Source of the DNA: Nilaparvata lugens
Lineage: Eukaryota > Arthropoda > Insecta > Hemiptera > Delphacidae
Reading direction: 5' to 3'
Assembly (NCBI RefSeq): GCF_014356525.2
Contig: NC_052510.1
Span: 51,908,619-51,972,618, forward strand
Length of the DNA stretch: 64,000 bases
The notes under the pieces are model-generated. The model was not told where the DNA came from, made no database searches, and was given only the letters and a program-made list of their open reading frames with translations. Positions 44,101 through 58,325 of this stretch are shown here, piece by piece. The position numbers were made by a program, and so were the translations under genes. Positions within the stretch are counted from its first letter, which is position 1. Each line of letters starts with the position of its first letter.

Positions 44101-46826
44101 TCATAACGTTTTCATAATAGTTTGTCAACGTGGATAGCATACAACCTGTTAGAATAATAACATTTCTATTAAAGTACTAAAATTGGGGAATAGCAGGGAT
44201 ATTAATCCAATGCTACAAATTAATTTGTTGCTCCAAAATCAGGCAAACTACGTACTGAATATTTGATTATGAATTTTATGATTGTGAAAACAATCATATT
44301 GACAAATTTGTCCGTATTTGATTTGTACAGAATGCATCTCTTGTATGTGGTCGCCTAGCAACGGGCTCTCAATATTGCATCAGCTTCGGTCGCCGTTGGC
44401 TATGCATGCGCCAATCTATCATCATAACAGGATAATACAACATGTTCTGTCATCGCAGCAACGTGTTTGCGATTCGTCAATATTGATTCTTTAAAAAAGA
44501 TGAGAATAGAATAGAAAAATGGAATGAGATTTTACTGAATGATCATTATTACTGTTCGTTTCTATGTTTCGATGATCAGAAACAGATTTTCCTGTTATTG
44601 TACTGGTTTTTTGATGAATAAAATCTTTTTCATTTAAATATTGTTGTGGCTCCGCATCTTTGATACTACTCCATTCGACTGTATCACTCGACCATATTTT
44701 CAGAAAGAGGCTTGAAAAAGTGGAGGCTACTTTATAAAATATGGGATATAATTTAACGGAAATTTGAATCATCAAACGTATATCGTATATATTGATTAGA
44801 CTCTCAATACAAAGAATAAAATGTGCATCATATTAGGTATATGAAACTACTTCACTAATCCAGAAGGTGAAAAAATTAAAAATGTAGACGAGGAAAAAAC
44901 TATTGAAAAACCAATTGGAAAAATCTCTTCTGTGGAAATGTTGGTGCTCAGCCAACAAATTAGAATCGTTGAATAATTCCCAAATGGGAATTATGTAATT
45001 TGAGCTTGGTGGAATTAGATGAGCTGAGAGATAAGAAATACCATTCGAGATTTAATATTAAAACGTCAGTCGTCATCGTCCTAGTAGCCTACTTGATATT
45101 AGAAATGCTCTCTACAGTTTTTCATGAGTTATAGGGATCTTTCCCCTATCAGATAGTGAATTATGAAGTCATAGTAAAGAGTTGCATTAATATCATCCAT
45201 ATTGTTTTAACGGATAATGGGCGTACACTCGTTCAAATACACTCGTGAGAAGCACTTTTACCGCGTAAAATGAAAAGTAGTTAGGATCAACTTCACCAAT
45301 ATGATCACAAATAGGTCGCAAATATATTTATTAGTACTTATTTTAGATTACTTATCATGAAAATGATATTGTAAGAATAAAAACAGGCAAACCCTTCAAC
45401 ATTACTCTCCCAAATTCGGCTGACGGCAAAATGCCATGCCTGATGAACTATTTACTTCTGATTTACTGTTTGTTATTTCAATTTGTTTCTTTGTTTTCTA
45501 GATTGAGAACTGTTTGAATTGTTTTGTTGAATAAAGTTAAAAAAAAACTCATTTCTACTCTTCCAAATTTAGATTGGAAGTTCGAAATACGGTTAAGTCA
45601 TCAAATCTTCTTGAACACCAAAACACTCAAATTCTCATTCATGATTCGATGTATGATTGCACAAAATGTGTTCACATCAGATAAGTCGGTAAGTATTCAA
45701 AGAAATTATTCCACCTCCAGTTGTTTGATTGTTTGCAGATACTTCTTGGTCCCAGAATAATGAAGATGGCCCATTTCCTCAGGCTGGTACAAGAGACAAT
45801 GCAAAAGTTCAAAGGTTGAGCTTGACAAAGCTTGAAATGGAGGTTATGGATTCCCTTTCGTGGTGGTGGAGATAGCTCCTCCCCTTTCCCGGTTGAAATT
45901 GATATTGTTTGCCAAACTGGGTGACGGAAGACAAATTGACTTCAATTCTCTTTATTCAGTCGGCTGATGTTCATTGGGTGGTTTTGTCATCCACCAGTAA
46001 TGCGAATCATACAATACAGGAAGGAAATTAAAGTCAGCAACAAATCCGATTTCGTCTTTCAGAACAAAAGACAGTTCTGCAGATTATTGATTTTCTCGTT
46101 TGTTTTATTTCAACGAGAATCACATTTATAATTTCATTTCCAATTGAATTGCTACAACTGAGCTGTCTTTTCCACTTTATGGAGTTAGCAATTATAAAAA
46201 TTAAAGTAGAGTAAAAAAGTAGAGAGTAGGCTTACTTTTCAATGAGCACTGAATTATATCTATTCTTTTGGATTGAAGAAAAGGTACTGGTAACAGAACT
46301 ATACAGTGATAGATTGATTTCTTGAATAATTCTGGATTCACAATGAATTTTAGGATCAACATTCAGTTACATTGAACACAAGGATTCAAAATAAAAATTC
46401 AACTTATTCGAAGCAGCATTCCTTCATTGTCACTCAAACTCTTCCCCTCTCCTAAAACTTATCAGATTTGCATTTGAACTTGTTAAGATTGGATTATTTA
46501 ACATTACAGTTGTTTTGTGTCTTTTTCAAGATCTCATAATCTAATCTTGAAAAATTTGCTAGAGATTTGTTCAAATAGAGACTATGAAAGCTGAGTGAGT
46601 TTCATCTCATCAAATCATATACTGTAATACAGTATCAATATTTAAATCTGCATAAATAGAGAATTCTAATCTTACTCAATCGGAAAAATTTGAACTTCCA
46701 TATGCTTTCTGTTATATATTACAAACAGAGTTTTCCTCGTGAGATTCACGAGATGAAGATAGAGAATTTTCCACCTTCCAAGAAGAAATAGTACCTCATA
46801 TTTTAAATCTCATGTATATTTTGCTC
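44101..46826 (+). repeat. Tandem segmental duplication, copy 2 (2.73 kb)
   Basis: Head-to-tail copy of 41375-44100. After it, TCATAACGTATTCAT (46827) repeats the unit's starting bases, so about 9 bp of shared sequence marks the breakpoints. ORF counterparts lie at 44491-44775 (minus) and 45524-45760 (plus). Confidence 0.93.
44350..44362 (+). promoter_or_regulatory. RFX X-box, copy 2
   Basis: The same GTCGCCTAGCAAC is retained without change in the second duplication copy, within the same GC-richer patch. Confidence 0.4.
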
Positions 46827-49800
46827 TCATAACGTATTCATTTTAAGTTTCTTAATATTTTCCCGTGTTATACATCTCCACGCTTTCCTGCTGATTCTAC
46901 TTTGACCTTACGACCTTTAGTTCATCGTCTCAGGAAAAACTGATGCAGTAATTTCAACTTTTAGTACTTGCTAGTAAAGGTGAAGTAGTGATACAATTGA
47001 AGCTCAGTTGAAATGATGCTGAGCACTGTGAATGTTCCTTGAATGTGTCAATAAAGATTAATCTATTACAGATATTAGATAATAATGATAATTGTTCAGC
47101 AAAAAGTTGAAGTCACCAATCTCTGCGTGACAATTTGTCTCATGCGAAGTAAAGTGCTAATTTAAATGAAAGATTTGATCTAAACAATTTGAATGAGGCA
47201 AGTCATATTCCATAAGGCGCCTAGTTACCAATTAGTAGGCTACCAATTCAATTTTATTATCGATTGTCTGAAATAATTTAACAATTAATCATTGTTCATA
47301 ATTTAATGAACTTTCTCAATCGACAATTTCCAGTGATGCTGAAAAATCTTTTGAATCAGAGATAATAGAAATTTTAATGGTCCCATCTTTTCGACAGAAT
47401 ACTGGAGAAAATCACAGGAATGTGAACAAATAGGAAAGGGCATACACCCGATTGATCAGGTTCAACCTTAAAAAGCATTTTCTGAGGCTCTGCGAACTGC
47501 CATACTTTCTTGTCCTTTAGTCTTTCCACGCGAGATCAGAAAACAAATTTTAAACAATGAATAAATTGTACCTATTATACAGATCTTGAGTAATTAGAGA
47601 ATTGCACTTAGAAGTATTACGTACCTATTTTATATTATTATTTAGAATAGTGTATTATTTAGAATACAATATCGCTGATTAAAACAGGATGGAAGTTTTC
47701 AATATTTTTAAGAACAAATAGAAATATATCCTATTTCTGTTTGGAATTATTACAACAAACTATTCAGTTCACTTGAAATATTATTTGTATTAATTTCTCC
47801 AGTCAAGAACTAGGAACAGGAACATTTCCTTGAAACATAGGTCCATTTCTCGTGCACTAGTGAATATTGTTATAAATACAAAGCAAAATATGGATTAACT
47901 TATACCTATGATGATTGATAACTGCCTAGTGATTGATAATAATGACTTAGAATCTTTTATTCGTATGTATTATCACTATTTATTACTCATGATTCTTGAT
48001 TCTTGTGTATTTCTTATGTATTATGTTTATTTAGTCCATGATATGATGAGCTCTCCAGCCATCCATTTTCATCCACCTACCTTATCTTATGTATATTGAG
48101 AGCTTCTTGCAGCTCAGGTAATTCAAAGGAACTTTGAGTCAGATCAACTCAGAAGTGAGTCTCCCACATTGCTTCTCAAATGCCAAGCATGATCAAATTC
48201 GCGAGGCTCACTCGCAAAATACGGTAGCGAGGGAATAATACAATAAAAAGGAGGAATTGAGTCATGACAGTAGCGTAGACAGCGCAGGGTTGGGCCAGAG
48301 ATTACACTCAATATTTCAATGTCAAAGCATGAAACATTTCGCCTGTGTTACAGTTGGAAACAGCACACCAGGCAACGATGTGGGTGGCGGTGGCAAAAAG
48401 TCCATTCAGGCCTTTCAACGTTTCAACCGCCAAGATAAATGAACCGGGCCACACCCTGTCTTGTGAAATGATAGTTCCCACATGCAAAAAATATGGAAAG
48501 AGCAATTGTGTGATCTGTGTATCAAAATAATTCGCTGTTTGTATCTGAGCAAGAGATGATTGCTCTTTTGAATTGATAATAACCTAATCGTTTTTGTCAC
48601 CCTACAAAATTTCCAACAATGAGAACTGGACAGGAATTTTGTAATTCCCACTAGATTTAAAACTGTAAAGGCATTTATCAATCTTCACCTATTATGGTTA
48701 ACAAAAGATTTTTTTAATTATTTCTATTAAAACTAGTCACTAGGACTAACCATGAATTTTGTTCTCTTATTTCTTATCCTAAAATATTAATTTTTATTGC
48801 CAAAGTCCTCCAGTGAAGCCTACAGTTCCAATCTATGATTTCACTAGTTTAAATTCTTTCACTACACTTTTAATTAATATACTTTTTTTCTTCACTAGCA
48901 CTACACCAACTCGAAAGGGCTTTGTTCTCTTCAACTTCCTTGTGTGTTCAGTGTTGTCTAGTAGATGAATGACTTCGGTGTTTTTCGTAAACAAAAGATG
49001 ATGTCACAATGAATGCAATTCAAGTACTCTATTTTTCAATATTTTTGGAAATAATCTTTGATACTAGAGTAACAAAGATGAAACATGAAAGTTTTTTTGT
49101 TTTAACAGAAAAATTAATATTATCCCCAATACATACCAGTCATGAAGGGGTACTGGGCTTTGCAGAATTAGGATATTGGAGAAAGTGTAGATATATCCGG
49201 GTAATTGAAGATCTTCAATATTATTTTGAATCACTACCAACTATACTTAGAGTGGCCTTCCAGGGGGTAGTTGAGAGAGCTTTTACTTTTTCTGATCAAT
49301 GAAAATAATCAAAACAGAGCAAGAATTTTCAGTTCTTACCTAAAAATGTCATGATTTTTCAAGTTTTGGAAGACTAAATTGGATGCTTAAATTCTCGAAA
49401 TTCCACATACTACTGGACATAATTCGGGGTAGTTTTGAATTGAATGAAAAATCATCTCACTACTTCTAACAACGGTATGTAGGAGTACTTACTGTCTTCT
49501 TATAATTTGCGTGTTTCGTAAAAATTTTATGATTGTTCAAGTTTTGGAAGACTAAATTGGCCGTAGAAACTCTCGAAATTCCACATACTACTGGAAATGA
49601 TTCGAAGTAATTTTGAAGTGAATGAAAAATCATCTGACTACTTTTAACAACCGTATATAGGAGTTTTATCTTCTTAAAATTAGCGTGCTTCCAAGCTTCA
49701 AAACAAGAACAATCTATCAAGTTAGATTCACTTTTGGAGCTCTCAACGGTTATTCCATCAACGGAAAACATAACATCGGTGTCGATGGACAGAATGATAT

Positions 49801-51342
49801 CCACATTTTCCGGAATGAATTACATCGATAATTCAACTCAACAACCTCGAGGGTCCTATTATTATCTCATTCATATGAGATTGAGCATTGCAATATTGCC
49901 TGTCACACTCGACATTACTCGCTCACTCACTCATTCTCTCTCTCCCTTGCTCCCGTGCGATGAATCGCTCATTTCTTCTTTCACTCTACTTTCATCGGAT
50001 AAGTGTATCTATCGCTTTGGCAGAATGATTGAGTGAGGACTCCAGCGTGTTTGTATTCCCACTCAAACAGAGATGAGATTGGAAGAGCACCTGTATTTTA
50101 CTGGAGAGCTCCGCTAGTATACATGTTCAGATTCATGGTTCGATTCCAATTTGCACAGATCTTTCACAATCCAATTGAGAGCTTACTACCAGCCTTACTA
50201 CTTACTACTTTTTCTCCACTATCTAGATTCCTCAGGATCATGTAAAATTAGAGTGAGCGTACTGAAATTTTTCAATTCAATTCATTTTTACACACACATA
50301 CAAGTTTGATACAGAGATTAACAAAAAGAATACATACAAACAATAACAAAAATACACATTAAAGCGAAAAAAGAAAGTCGTGCAATAAAAAAGGGTGGAA
50401 GATTGAAGGGTTTTTCCAACTATGGATATCCATGTACTAGGAAAACCTTCAATCCTTGAGAAGGTGAAAAAGGTATCAGAAAAAGTAAATAGAAGGTAGA
50501 TATGGAATGATGGGATGGGGGAAGAATAATAAGGGAAAGGATGGAAAAAGAAACCGATTGGACCAGGTGTTAGGAAACAAGGTTTAAGTACTAGATGAAT
50601 TACAAAGGATTGCAGGATAAGCAAGCACACGAAATTAAATCTGATTCTTGAAGGAAATATACCGATATTGTTTTGAGAGTATTGTCCTACCCTCACTGAT
50701 AGATCATTAGAAATATTGCGGTGTTTATTAGAGATATCACAAACAAACAGGTTTGTTTGCTCTCAACGAAGATTATTATCGCGTACTTGAAAACTTGAAA
50801 ATGTACTAGAAGAATCTTCTCCAGGCAGCGTTACTGACAATAAATAGGCCTACAATTGTACTTTGTGTAGTTCAATGTTGATATCACTTATACCAATATC
50901 GTGATGATTTTTCAAATTATTATGATTGTAATAATGATTTTTCCAATTATTTTCATGTCAATATGAGTATATAATGCTGATTATCGAACAGATTAGATAC
51001 ATCGCTTGGATTCATAAAAATCCAGAAAGTTTTCATGCTTCACCTGAGAGTTTGCAATGAATTATTGACTGAACTGCTGAGACAAGAGTGTTGAATCAGA
51101 AAAAAAATTACCTTCAGGCCATGAAGCATCAACAAAATCCCCTCTGTGAGGTTCAATGCTTCAGACGCGATTCATGAACCTTTATGATAAATGCGATTTA
51201 CAATAAGTGATGAGACATGAGTTGATGATTTTTTGTACCAAAATTATAAAACGATTTAAGAGAAAATAATTATTGCCCAATCGTTCACCCAATTTTTTAA
51301 CCTTTAAAGCTGGATCCCCACAACAGTTGAATTGAAACGTGA
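46827..51342. other. Intergenic or intronic DNA with a 178-bp tandem duplication
   Basis: CAAGTTTTGGAAGACTAAAT begins at 49360 and again at 49538, defining two diverged copies of a roughly 178-bp unit (about 49345-49675). A GC-richer stretch at 48250-48480 has 60-65-codon ORFs on both strands without a recognisable domain. A reversed retroposon-like tail begins at 50274 (TTCAATTCAATTCATTTTTA). No gene is supported. Confidence 0.5.
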
Positions 51343-52520
51343 AATAGTTATTTGTGCAACTAGTGCGCAAAGTGACAGTTTGCTGCACCGAAAGAAACGT
51401 TTTCGCCACACTGCACAGAAAGCAGCTGTTTTCCAGTCCCTACGTAGATCTGAAAGACCTTGTTTGCAGACGACGTCAGAAAAGGGTTTCTTTTCCGGTC
51501 TAGGCCAGAAAGTTGTCTCTTTCCAGCCGCTTATGGCTGGAAACAACGCGCTAATTATTATTAATAAGTCATCCGCTAGATCGGGCGAGTGTCCACTTTC
51601 ATAATAAGCTGAAGTCGCCATGATTTTAGTTCCAGTTTCGAATCAAACTAATTCGCTTCGCAACCAGTTTTATTCAATTATTTATTGTTGATTAGTGCAT
51701 TCCGAATTTTCAAAAATGCTTGAAGATGACTGTGGTATTCCAAGTGAAATTTTAAAAGAATCTGAAATCCTGACTGCAAATCTTCTACCACTAAAATCAA
51801 GAGATAGGTACGATAGCTTAACGAGTATTCTTTATTTTGTATTCTTTATTTATTTTGTCAGCAATACCTGTAGTGTGGCGAAAAATATCGTTCGCACCAC
51901 GGGCAAAAATGTTTTTCCAGCTCTCAATCTTTTCTAGTCCTCGGCCTACGGCCTCGGACTTGAAAACCGATTTCGAGCTGGAAAAATCTCATTTTCTGCT
52001 CTAGGTGCGAAATATACTATTACGCCCGAGCCGTAGGCGAGGGCGGAATGGTTTCTTGAGTGCAGCAGAAGAACTTTGCGCACGTATTTCACATTAAGTT
52101 TTTCCTACAGTTACCATTGAATATGAAAAGTGGGTAATTATGGGTAAAATTGCCTGAAATGCATCAAATGTTTTTCTGTGTAATTTTATTATAGATAAAA
52201 ACCTTAATCCTAAAATCCTAAAGTCCTCGTTGTCCTTGGTTATAATATATAATGAATAATAATTAGCGCGTTGTGCTTCGTTGCACCTCTGCTCACTATA
52301 GCAGCCCAGTCACTGTTACCAACTTCATTTTGATTTTGCTGCACTGTTGCTCCATATAACCTACTAAGTATTTTGCGTTGCCATGTTGCAAATCTGGAGT
52401 GCAGAAAAATTTTTCCCGCACTAGAGCGGAAAAGTGATTCTTTGCGTTCTGTAATCAGTGCAGCAATGGCCACTTTTCAACGTAACTGTAGGAAAATATC
52501 ATTTTCAAGAGTTCTTATTG
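51343..52520 (+). mobile_element. Composite repeat B, long copy with 20-bp perfect inverted repeats
   Basis: The outer blocks match repeat B at 583-1262. Between them, ACAACGCGCTAATTATTATT (51544-51563) recurs as its exact reverse complement at 52255-52274. Also present are GC-rich palindromes at 51941-51963 (CCTCGGCCTACGGCCTCGG) and 52022-52046 (GCCCGAGCCGTAGGCGAGGG). An 80-codon ORF at 51695-51937 shows no transposase motif. The structure suggests one element nested in or recombined with another; no autonomous coding capacity is visible. Confidence 0.6.
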
Positions 52521-52904
52521 GACTATTCCCACTCAGGCCAGCTGAACGAGTATGAATAATCCTATTAGAACTTATATTTCCACTGTTCACTGACATTGTT
52601 GTATGGGAATCAAGCTTCACTCACACCTCATATTCTACATTTTTCAATTCTATATTTGATACATTTAACATTCGATGAAATACTCGTTAATGAGTTATAT
52701 ACTTCAAGGACAATGATTGCAATTCTAAAATGACATTTTGTTATTATGGCGAGTCTGTTGCTTAAGCCGCCATTTTGTGACGTTTCTGTTATACCGTTAA
52801 GTGGGAGGAGACTGTCTAGCTGGGCCAATGACAGGCGATCATACCCTTGACCAATAGCAGTACTCGCCTACTAGTATAAATTCAGCTGCTCTTGTATTTA
52901 GTTT

Positions 52905-52996
52905 TAGTTTATTAGAGATTGACAACCAAAACCGGTGTTTATAACTATCATTAAAATCTGTGGTTTTTGACAATTTCTTAGTTTTTTATTCAATCT
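52905..52996 (+). repeat. Fragment of the ACCGGT foldback family
   Basis: TTAGAGATTGACAACCAAAACCGG through GTGGTTTTTGACAATTTCTT and AGTTTTTTATTCAAT resembles the right arm of 39341-39586. Confidence 0.6.
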
Positions 52997-55900
52997 AAAT
53001 GACTGCAAAAATAGCTTTTATACGACTAAATAAAAAGATAATACGCTATTGGCTTAATCTCATGCTGGATCCAATCTCGTTTCATCTGATTGTTGGACAG
53101 TGAAAATTTCAATATCATCAGCGATCAATTTGGAAATTACACTGCCTTTGATATGAACCTGTAATTTATGCTATTTGGCTCAGTTTCAGCCGCTTCTTTG
53201 AAGACGCCGCGCAGTTATGGTTTTGCGTCAGTTGGTACACTCTGTTCTTGTTCATGATGTTTCCTTATGATTAAATTCATCCAACTTGGAGAGATAAGAA
53301 CTTGGTGAGCTTTCGGCGACGCAGTTCAGTTAAGTCGCCCACATGCGGTCGAGTTCACAGCTAGATGCTGTGAAACATCACCTATGCTTGTGAATAAATA
53401 AACTTGTGAACTTTCTGGCCACACCAAGGTGTTTTCCAAATCCTTGCCATAGCATTTAGTGTGGCGCTGCATTGGAATGAGAACTTGTCGTTTAAATAAG
53501 AGGCAACAGGCATGGGGACTTCAAAGCTGCTCGTGGGATATTCTGCAGTGTCCCTCGACACCACATAAAGTAGATATGGAACCAAAGTTTATGAACGTAG
53601 TTTGAATTTCAAATCATTTGAAATTTCAAAGCATCTGCTAAACTTTTCTTCCACGGATGAGCATTTGGGTCATATGAGTAAACAGCACATTCTTTGGCTT
53701 TTTGTCTTCAAGTTAATTGTTTATTTATGTTAAATCAGTTCTTTTCTAATCGATAACTCTTATTATAGATAGATTAATGCCCAGATTATGATAGATTAGA
53801 TTAAACACGGCTATTAATTTGAGACATAGATTAAAATCACTGACATAAATGGAATGTTCAAAAATGAGTTACATCCTTCTTCCAATGAAAAGAGCATTTG
53901 TACAAGCTATGAGAACTTGAGTGTTTAAGAGAATTTACTGACTTTCCAATCAATATTATTTTAAAATACTAGTGAGCCCCTCAGGCTGGAGGATTCGCCC
54001 AGAATTCCGCTGATATTCTGTGAGCTGTTCTATCGGAAGGACTGGTAAGTCAAGTGGAATATTTCAAATTGCATTGTATTGAATTGACAGCTGAATTAAT
54101 TGTAATGATGATTTTCTCCATATGTTATCCTTTTAAATCCTCAAAAAAAGAACAGAGTGGGTCAATTTCTTTCGCGAACAAGCTGATCTATATGATAACA
54201 GTTCAAAGGATAAGTGAGGAAATTTGAAGTGGAAGTTATAGATGAACATGCAAATAAACTCAAAGACCTACAAACGGAAAACGATACGAGCCCAAAGTCA
54301 CTACACTCGTTCAATTAAATGGTCATTGATAAATGCATACAAGCTGTGATTATTACGAAGCAATATATACAGTGCAGCAACCGTTTTTCAATTTGAGTCT
54401 TGTATGTTATAATAATCATCGGGAGTTTATAACTAATAAAATGTTAGAACTTTAGAAGACTATAGATATGGCGATTTTTTTATGTTGTGGTTATCAGGTG
54501 TGGGAAGGATGAAGGTTGTTGTATAGTAATACAATGTTTCTTGCTGTAGATTTTAAACTCCTGCTTGATATTCCAGATCAACACTGTATCATTATGATCT
54601 TGATAACTGTACTCACATCTGGATCCTTGTGAGGATTTGTAGGGATAAAAATTATCCATCAAAAAAGAAGTTTATACATTAGAACTCGGGAGAGATCTAG
54701 TTTTGTCCTCTTCAATGATTACCGTACTTTGAGAATACCCGAGCTGATCCAACTGAAAAGCTAGAGAATAAAAATAATAATCTGAGATCTTGTATTGTTG
54801 ATCGAATGAAAAATATTGTTTCATGCGAGGTGTTGAGAGTAGTCCTGAAGATCAATTTAAAATAATATCATTCCATATATTTCCTATTTGAGATATAATT
54901 TAATCCAAGAATACAATAGAACATGGATATTTTCGGCTCGATACGCTTATAATTGCTGATAGATACGCGTAGTTGAAACTCAGAAAGGAAAAATAACATC
55001 TAAAAACAAAGCTAAGATGGAGGCATATTTCCAAAGACATCTGAATATCAATACAGACTTATTCAACCCCATGATTCCTTTCTCGCTCTACTATCACTAA
55101 ATCTCTTCCAAATTTCTGCTGAATAGGTACTGGTTTATGGGAATGAATTCAGTATTTTGCAAGCAAAATCTAAGAAACTTGATAAAAACAAAGATAAAAA
55201 ACTTTGAAATCTCCATATGTAACGTTAGAACTTCTCCATTTTTATTCTTGTCCGTGATTTTAAAGTTGGATTCATTGTGGACTGTAGGAGCATTATTATC
55301 ACGTAGTATTCAGAAGGCAGTAAAATCTTCGAAAGAGCCAAGTTTTTAAACTTGTAGTCTTCATGCCATCCAGGAATAATCGTCTCGAGAAATCGTGGAA
55401 TTTCTAGATTTTAGTATTTACTACCACACTGCCCTAGTTCCAACTTGTTTGAATATATTTTTCACAGTTTGAAACTATGAAGTACTTTCATCTCTAGCTC
55501 CAGTAATATGAAATAGCAATGGAGGATTTTTGTGGTAACATAAAACATTCCAGTTCATATCACACCATTCCCAACACATTTTATTCTGAACTCAACTAAT
55601 TTTATTTTGATAACAAGAATGCATTCTCTAATATCAGGGAAGTATTAGCTCAACACGGACGGTATATAGTACCGACTCTATAATTTCAAGTTGTATCTTA
55701 TGGGCATGTCTACTCACTTTTACTCTGCACACCGGTTATATATTTTTCATTCACTATGTCGAAACTTAAAAGCTTGACTAAGATCTACAAGGAGAAAGAG
55801 AAATTGATGAGATTATCTGTAGAGTTTTCGAGTGGAATATTCCCCAGAGATTGGAATTAATTCATTCAGATACTGCTGAAGCTGCTAGTTGAGTCCAAGA

Positions 55901-58134
55901 TGAGTAAGTTGAGAAAGATGCATAATTGAAATAGAGGGAGAGAGTGCTTCTCTATGAGAAAGCAAGGAGAGAAAAGTGAGTAGGGCTTTTGAGTGGAGAC
56001 GCGCATAAAGTTTATTCGCTTGAACAAAAATTCTCATCCAGAGAAAATAATCTCAATAGAGATCAAGAGATACGCCATTTTGAAATGATTCCCAAATTTT
56101 CGTGATTCAAATTTCGATATCAAACAACAATAATTCTAATCTCATTCGTTTTAAATACTGATACCATTGAATACAACAATAATTACATTCCCCACATCAA
56201 TAATTCAAAAAGAAGATTATTTATCCCATTCCAAGATAACATTGCAATATTACCGGCAGGAATTTTCCTCTTTCGTTGGTCTACCTTGGCTATCTTATAT
56301 TGTCCAAGTCACAAAGACAACTTCTAGAGGTCCCAACACAAAAGCAAGAAATTTGTTTATTTCTCCTTACCACAATGTTCAATTTCCGATATAGTATGAT
56401 TTCTGTATACTATTATACTTTGAGAGTTCGCTTTTTGTTTCCGATTGGTGGAGAGTCTTTTTTGCATTCTAACAAACTGCCTAACGAGTGCACATACACA
56501 GTCATATGCATATTACATTTACTCCTCTACATATATATATACAGAGAAAACTATTAAAGCATAGATAAAGGATAAGCGTAAGTTTATATAGAGTAAAACA
56601 ATAACAAAACACCTATATTGGTGTAACATATTGGTGTTTTTACTGTTTTAATGTATAAATGTAAAATTTTCTGTTGCTGATACTAACTTTTGTTGCTGTC
56701 TTTGCAGATCGTAACAGATGGAACAATAACAGGACAAGAGAGAATACAAACGGCTTTACTCCTCAAACACAAACTAAAACAAAACACCTATATTTCTTGT
56801 CTCTGGTTATAGCTACAGGATTATACTATTAAGATTGATTTATTATAATGGTATTTCCTATTAAATAGGAGGGTACTTTCAATATATTTCCCTTGGAGCA
56901 TTACAAGAGAAGAGAATAGTCACCATGCTGGCTTCAGAATCTAGGAAGAGATAATAATAAGCAATATAAAAAATATGAGGTTCTTACATGTGACGAAATT
57001 GAAAATACGGGCTAATCTGAGAGATGATTTCGTAGAAAATATACCTTCAGAAAAACAATCTTCACTCAGTGCCACTCAGAACTCTGGCGTTGATTCGCAA
57101 TAATCGAGATCAGTGATAACTATCACGAGAATTCACTTGGTGTAAAGTACAATACTAATAGTAGCTTTGATTTGATATGTGAAACTATTTAATATTCGAG
57201 TTGCCTATTATTGATGATAATCCAACAAATTCTTATCTCCCGAATTTGAACTCACTCGTGATTGCTCAACACAGAATGAAGCAGAAGCTATTATACCCCA
57301 TTCTGTAAAATGAATACAGCAATATTATGATACGTTAAGAACTCCTTTGATGGAATAAATTTTATCTCACTGCTTGGACACATTAATTATAGCTAAAATT
57401 CTATTTCATATCAATACAATTCTTTTGTCATTTCTAGGAAAGTTGCTGTCAGGAAGCTACTGCAAAGCTACCGTACAGTTTTTGAGGCAACGATTGCGAG
57501 AAAATAAAAATACCCTAACTCTTCATTCTCTAGTTCTTTCCATCCTAATTCGTCTTTTCCGTACTGCTTGTGTCCAAACTTCATGCTATCCCTTTCTGGC
57601 TGAACTCTATCAAGAAAATAACAAGCTGTTTTAGGCGTCCCTTACATTTAAAAGTTTTTTCAGTACTAAGAGAAACCGACCCTGCTTTCTTATTCCAGCA
57701 CTACAGAACTACTTTCACATTATTTCTCTCTGGGGAACACTTTCTTCACCTTACACGTTTTCTACACAAACAACGTTCTCTTGTTTCGTTGGCAGGCAAT
57801 ACAAGAAAATTACCATCAGCCTACACACAAGAATCTCAGACAAATTAAAAATCACACGAGGATTAATAAAAGTAGTAATCGTTTACAAGTGAATCAGAGA
57901 AGGATATGGAACTTGTTGAATAACTAATCATTGATCAATGATTAGATGTTCAATCAACTAATAATTGAAACAGAAACAAGAAACACTATGTTCCAATGAG
58001 CATGACTTGCAATTCTATTGAATCTGTATCATGCAGAACTGTTGTAGTGTGGGTGTGGCAGTTATATCTGTCAAATCATCCTAATAATTCATTTATGTAA
58101 GGATAAAAATTCAAAAGAGTGATAATCAAATTCG

Positions 58135-58325
58135 AATTCAAATTCATTTTATTGAGCCAAAAAAAGAACATACAGGCCTTCGAAGATCAGAAGGCATTTC
58201 CTTCATAGCTGTACCTTTTGACTCGCGCTTCGTTCCCGGCAGGGGGCTTCGCCCCCTGCACCCCCAGTAGGGTGGGTTAGCAGCCTCCGCGCTTCGCGCT
58301 CCGTTTTTGCAAAACATGCTCAGCA
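58135..58325. repeat. Retroposon-like tail followed by GC-rich TTCG hairpins
   Basis: ATTCAAATTCATTTTATTGA (58138-58157) looks like a reversed retroposon 3' end. Next come CAGGGGGCTTCGCCCCCTG (58242-58260), a perfect stem with a TTC loop, and CCGCGCTTCGCGC (58289-58301). GC content is far above the surroundings. Confidence 0.5.

Noticed and set aside
48257..48530. ORFs of 61-65 codons on both strands in a GC-richer patch
   Set aside because: Overlapping on both strands, no domain and no clear splice signals.
49009..49302. 97-codon plus-strand ORF
   Set aside because: Borders the 178-bp tandem duplication region, shows no domain and has no reliable splice context.
50130..50150. B-box-like GGTTCGATTCC
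   Set aside because: No A box at the proper distance and no tRNA fold.
53382..53585. 67-codon minus-strand ORF with balanced composition
   Set aside because: No recognisable family and no splice or transposon context; could be an exon but unsupported.
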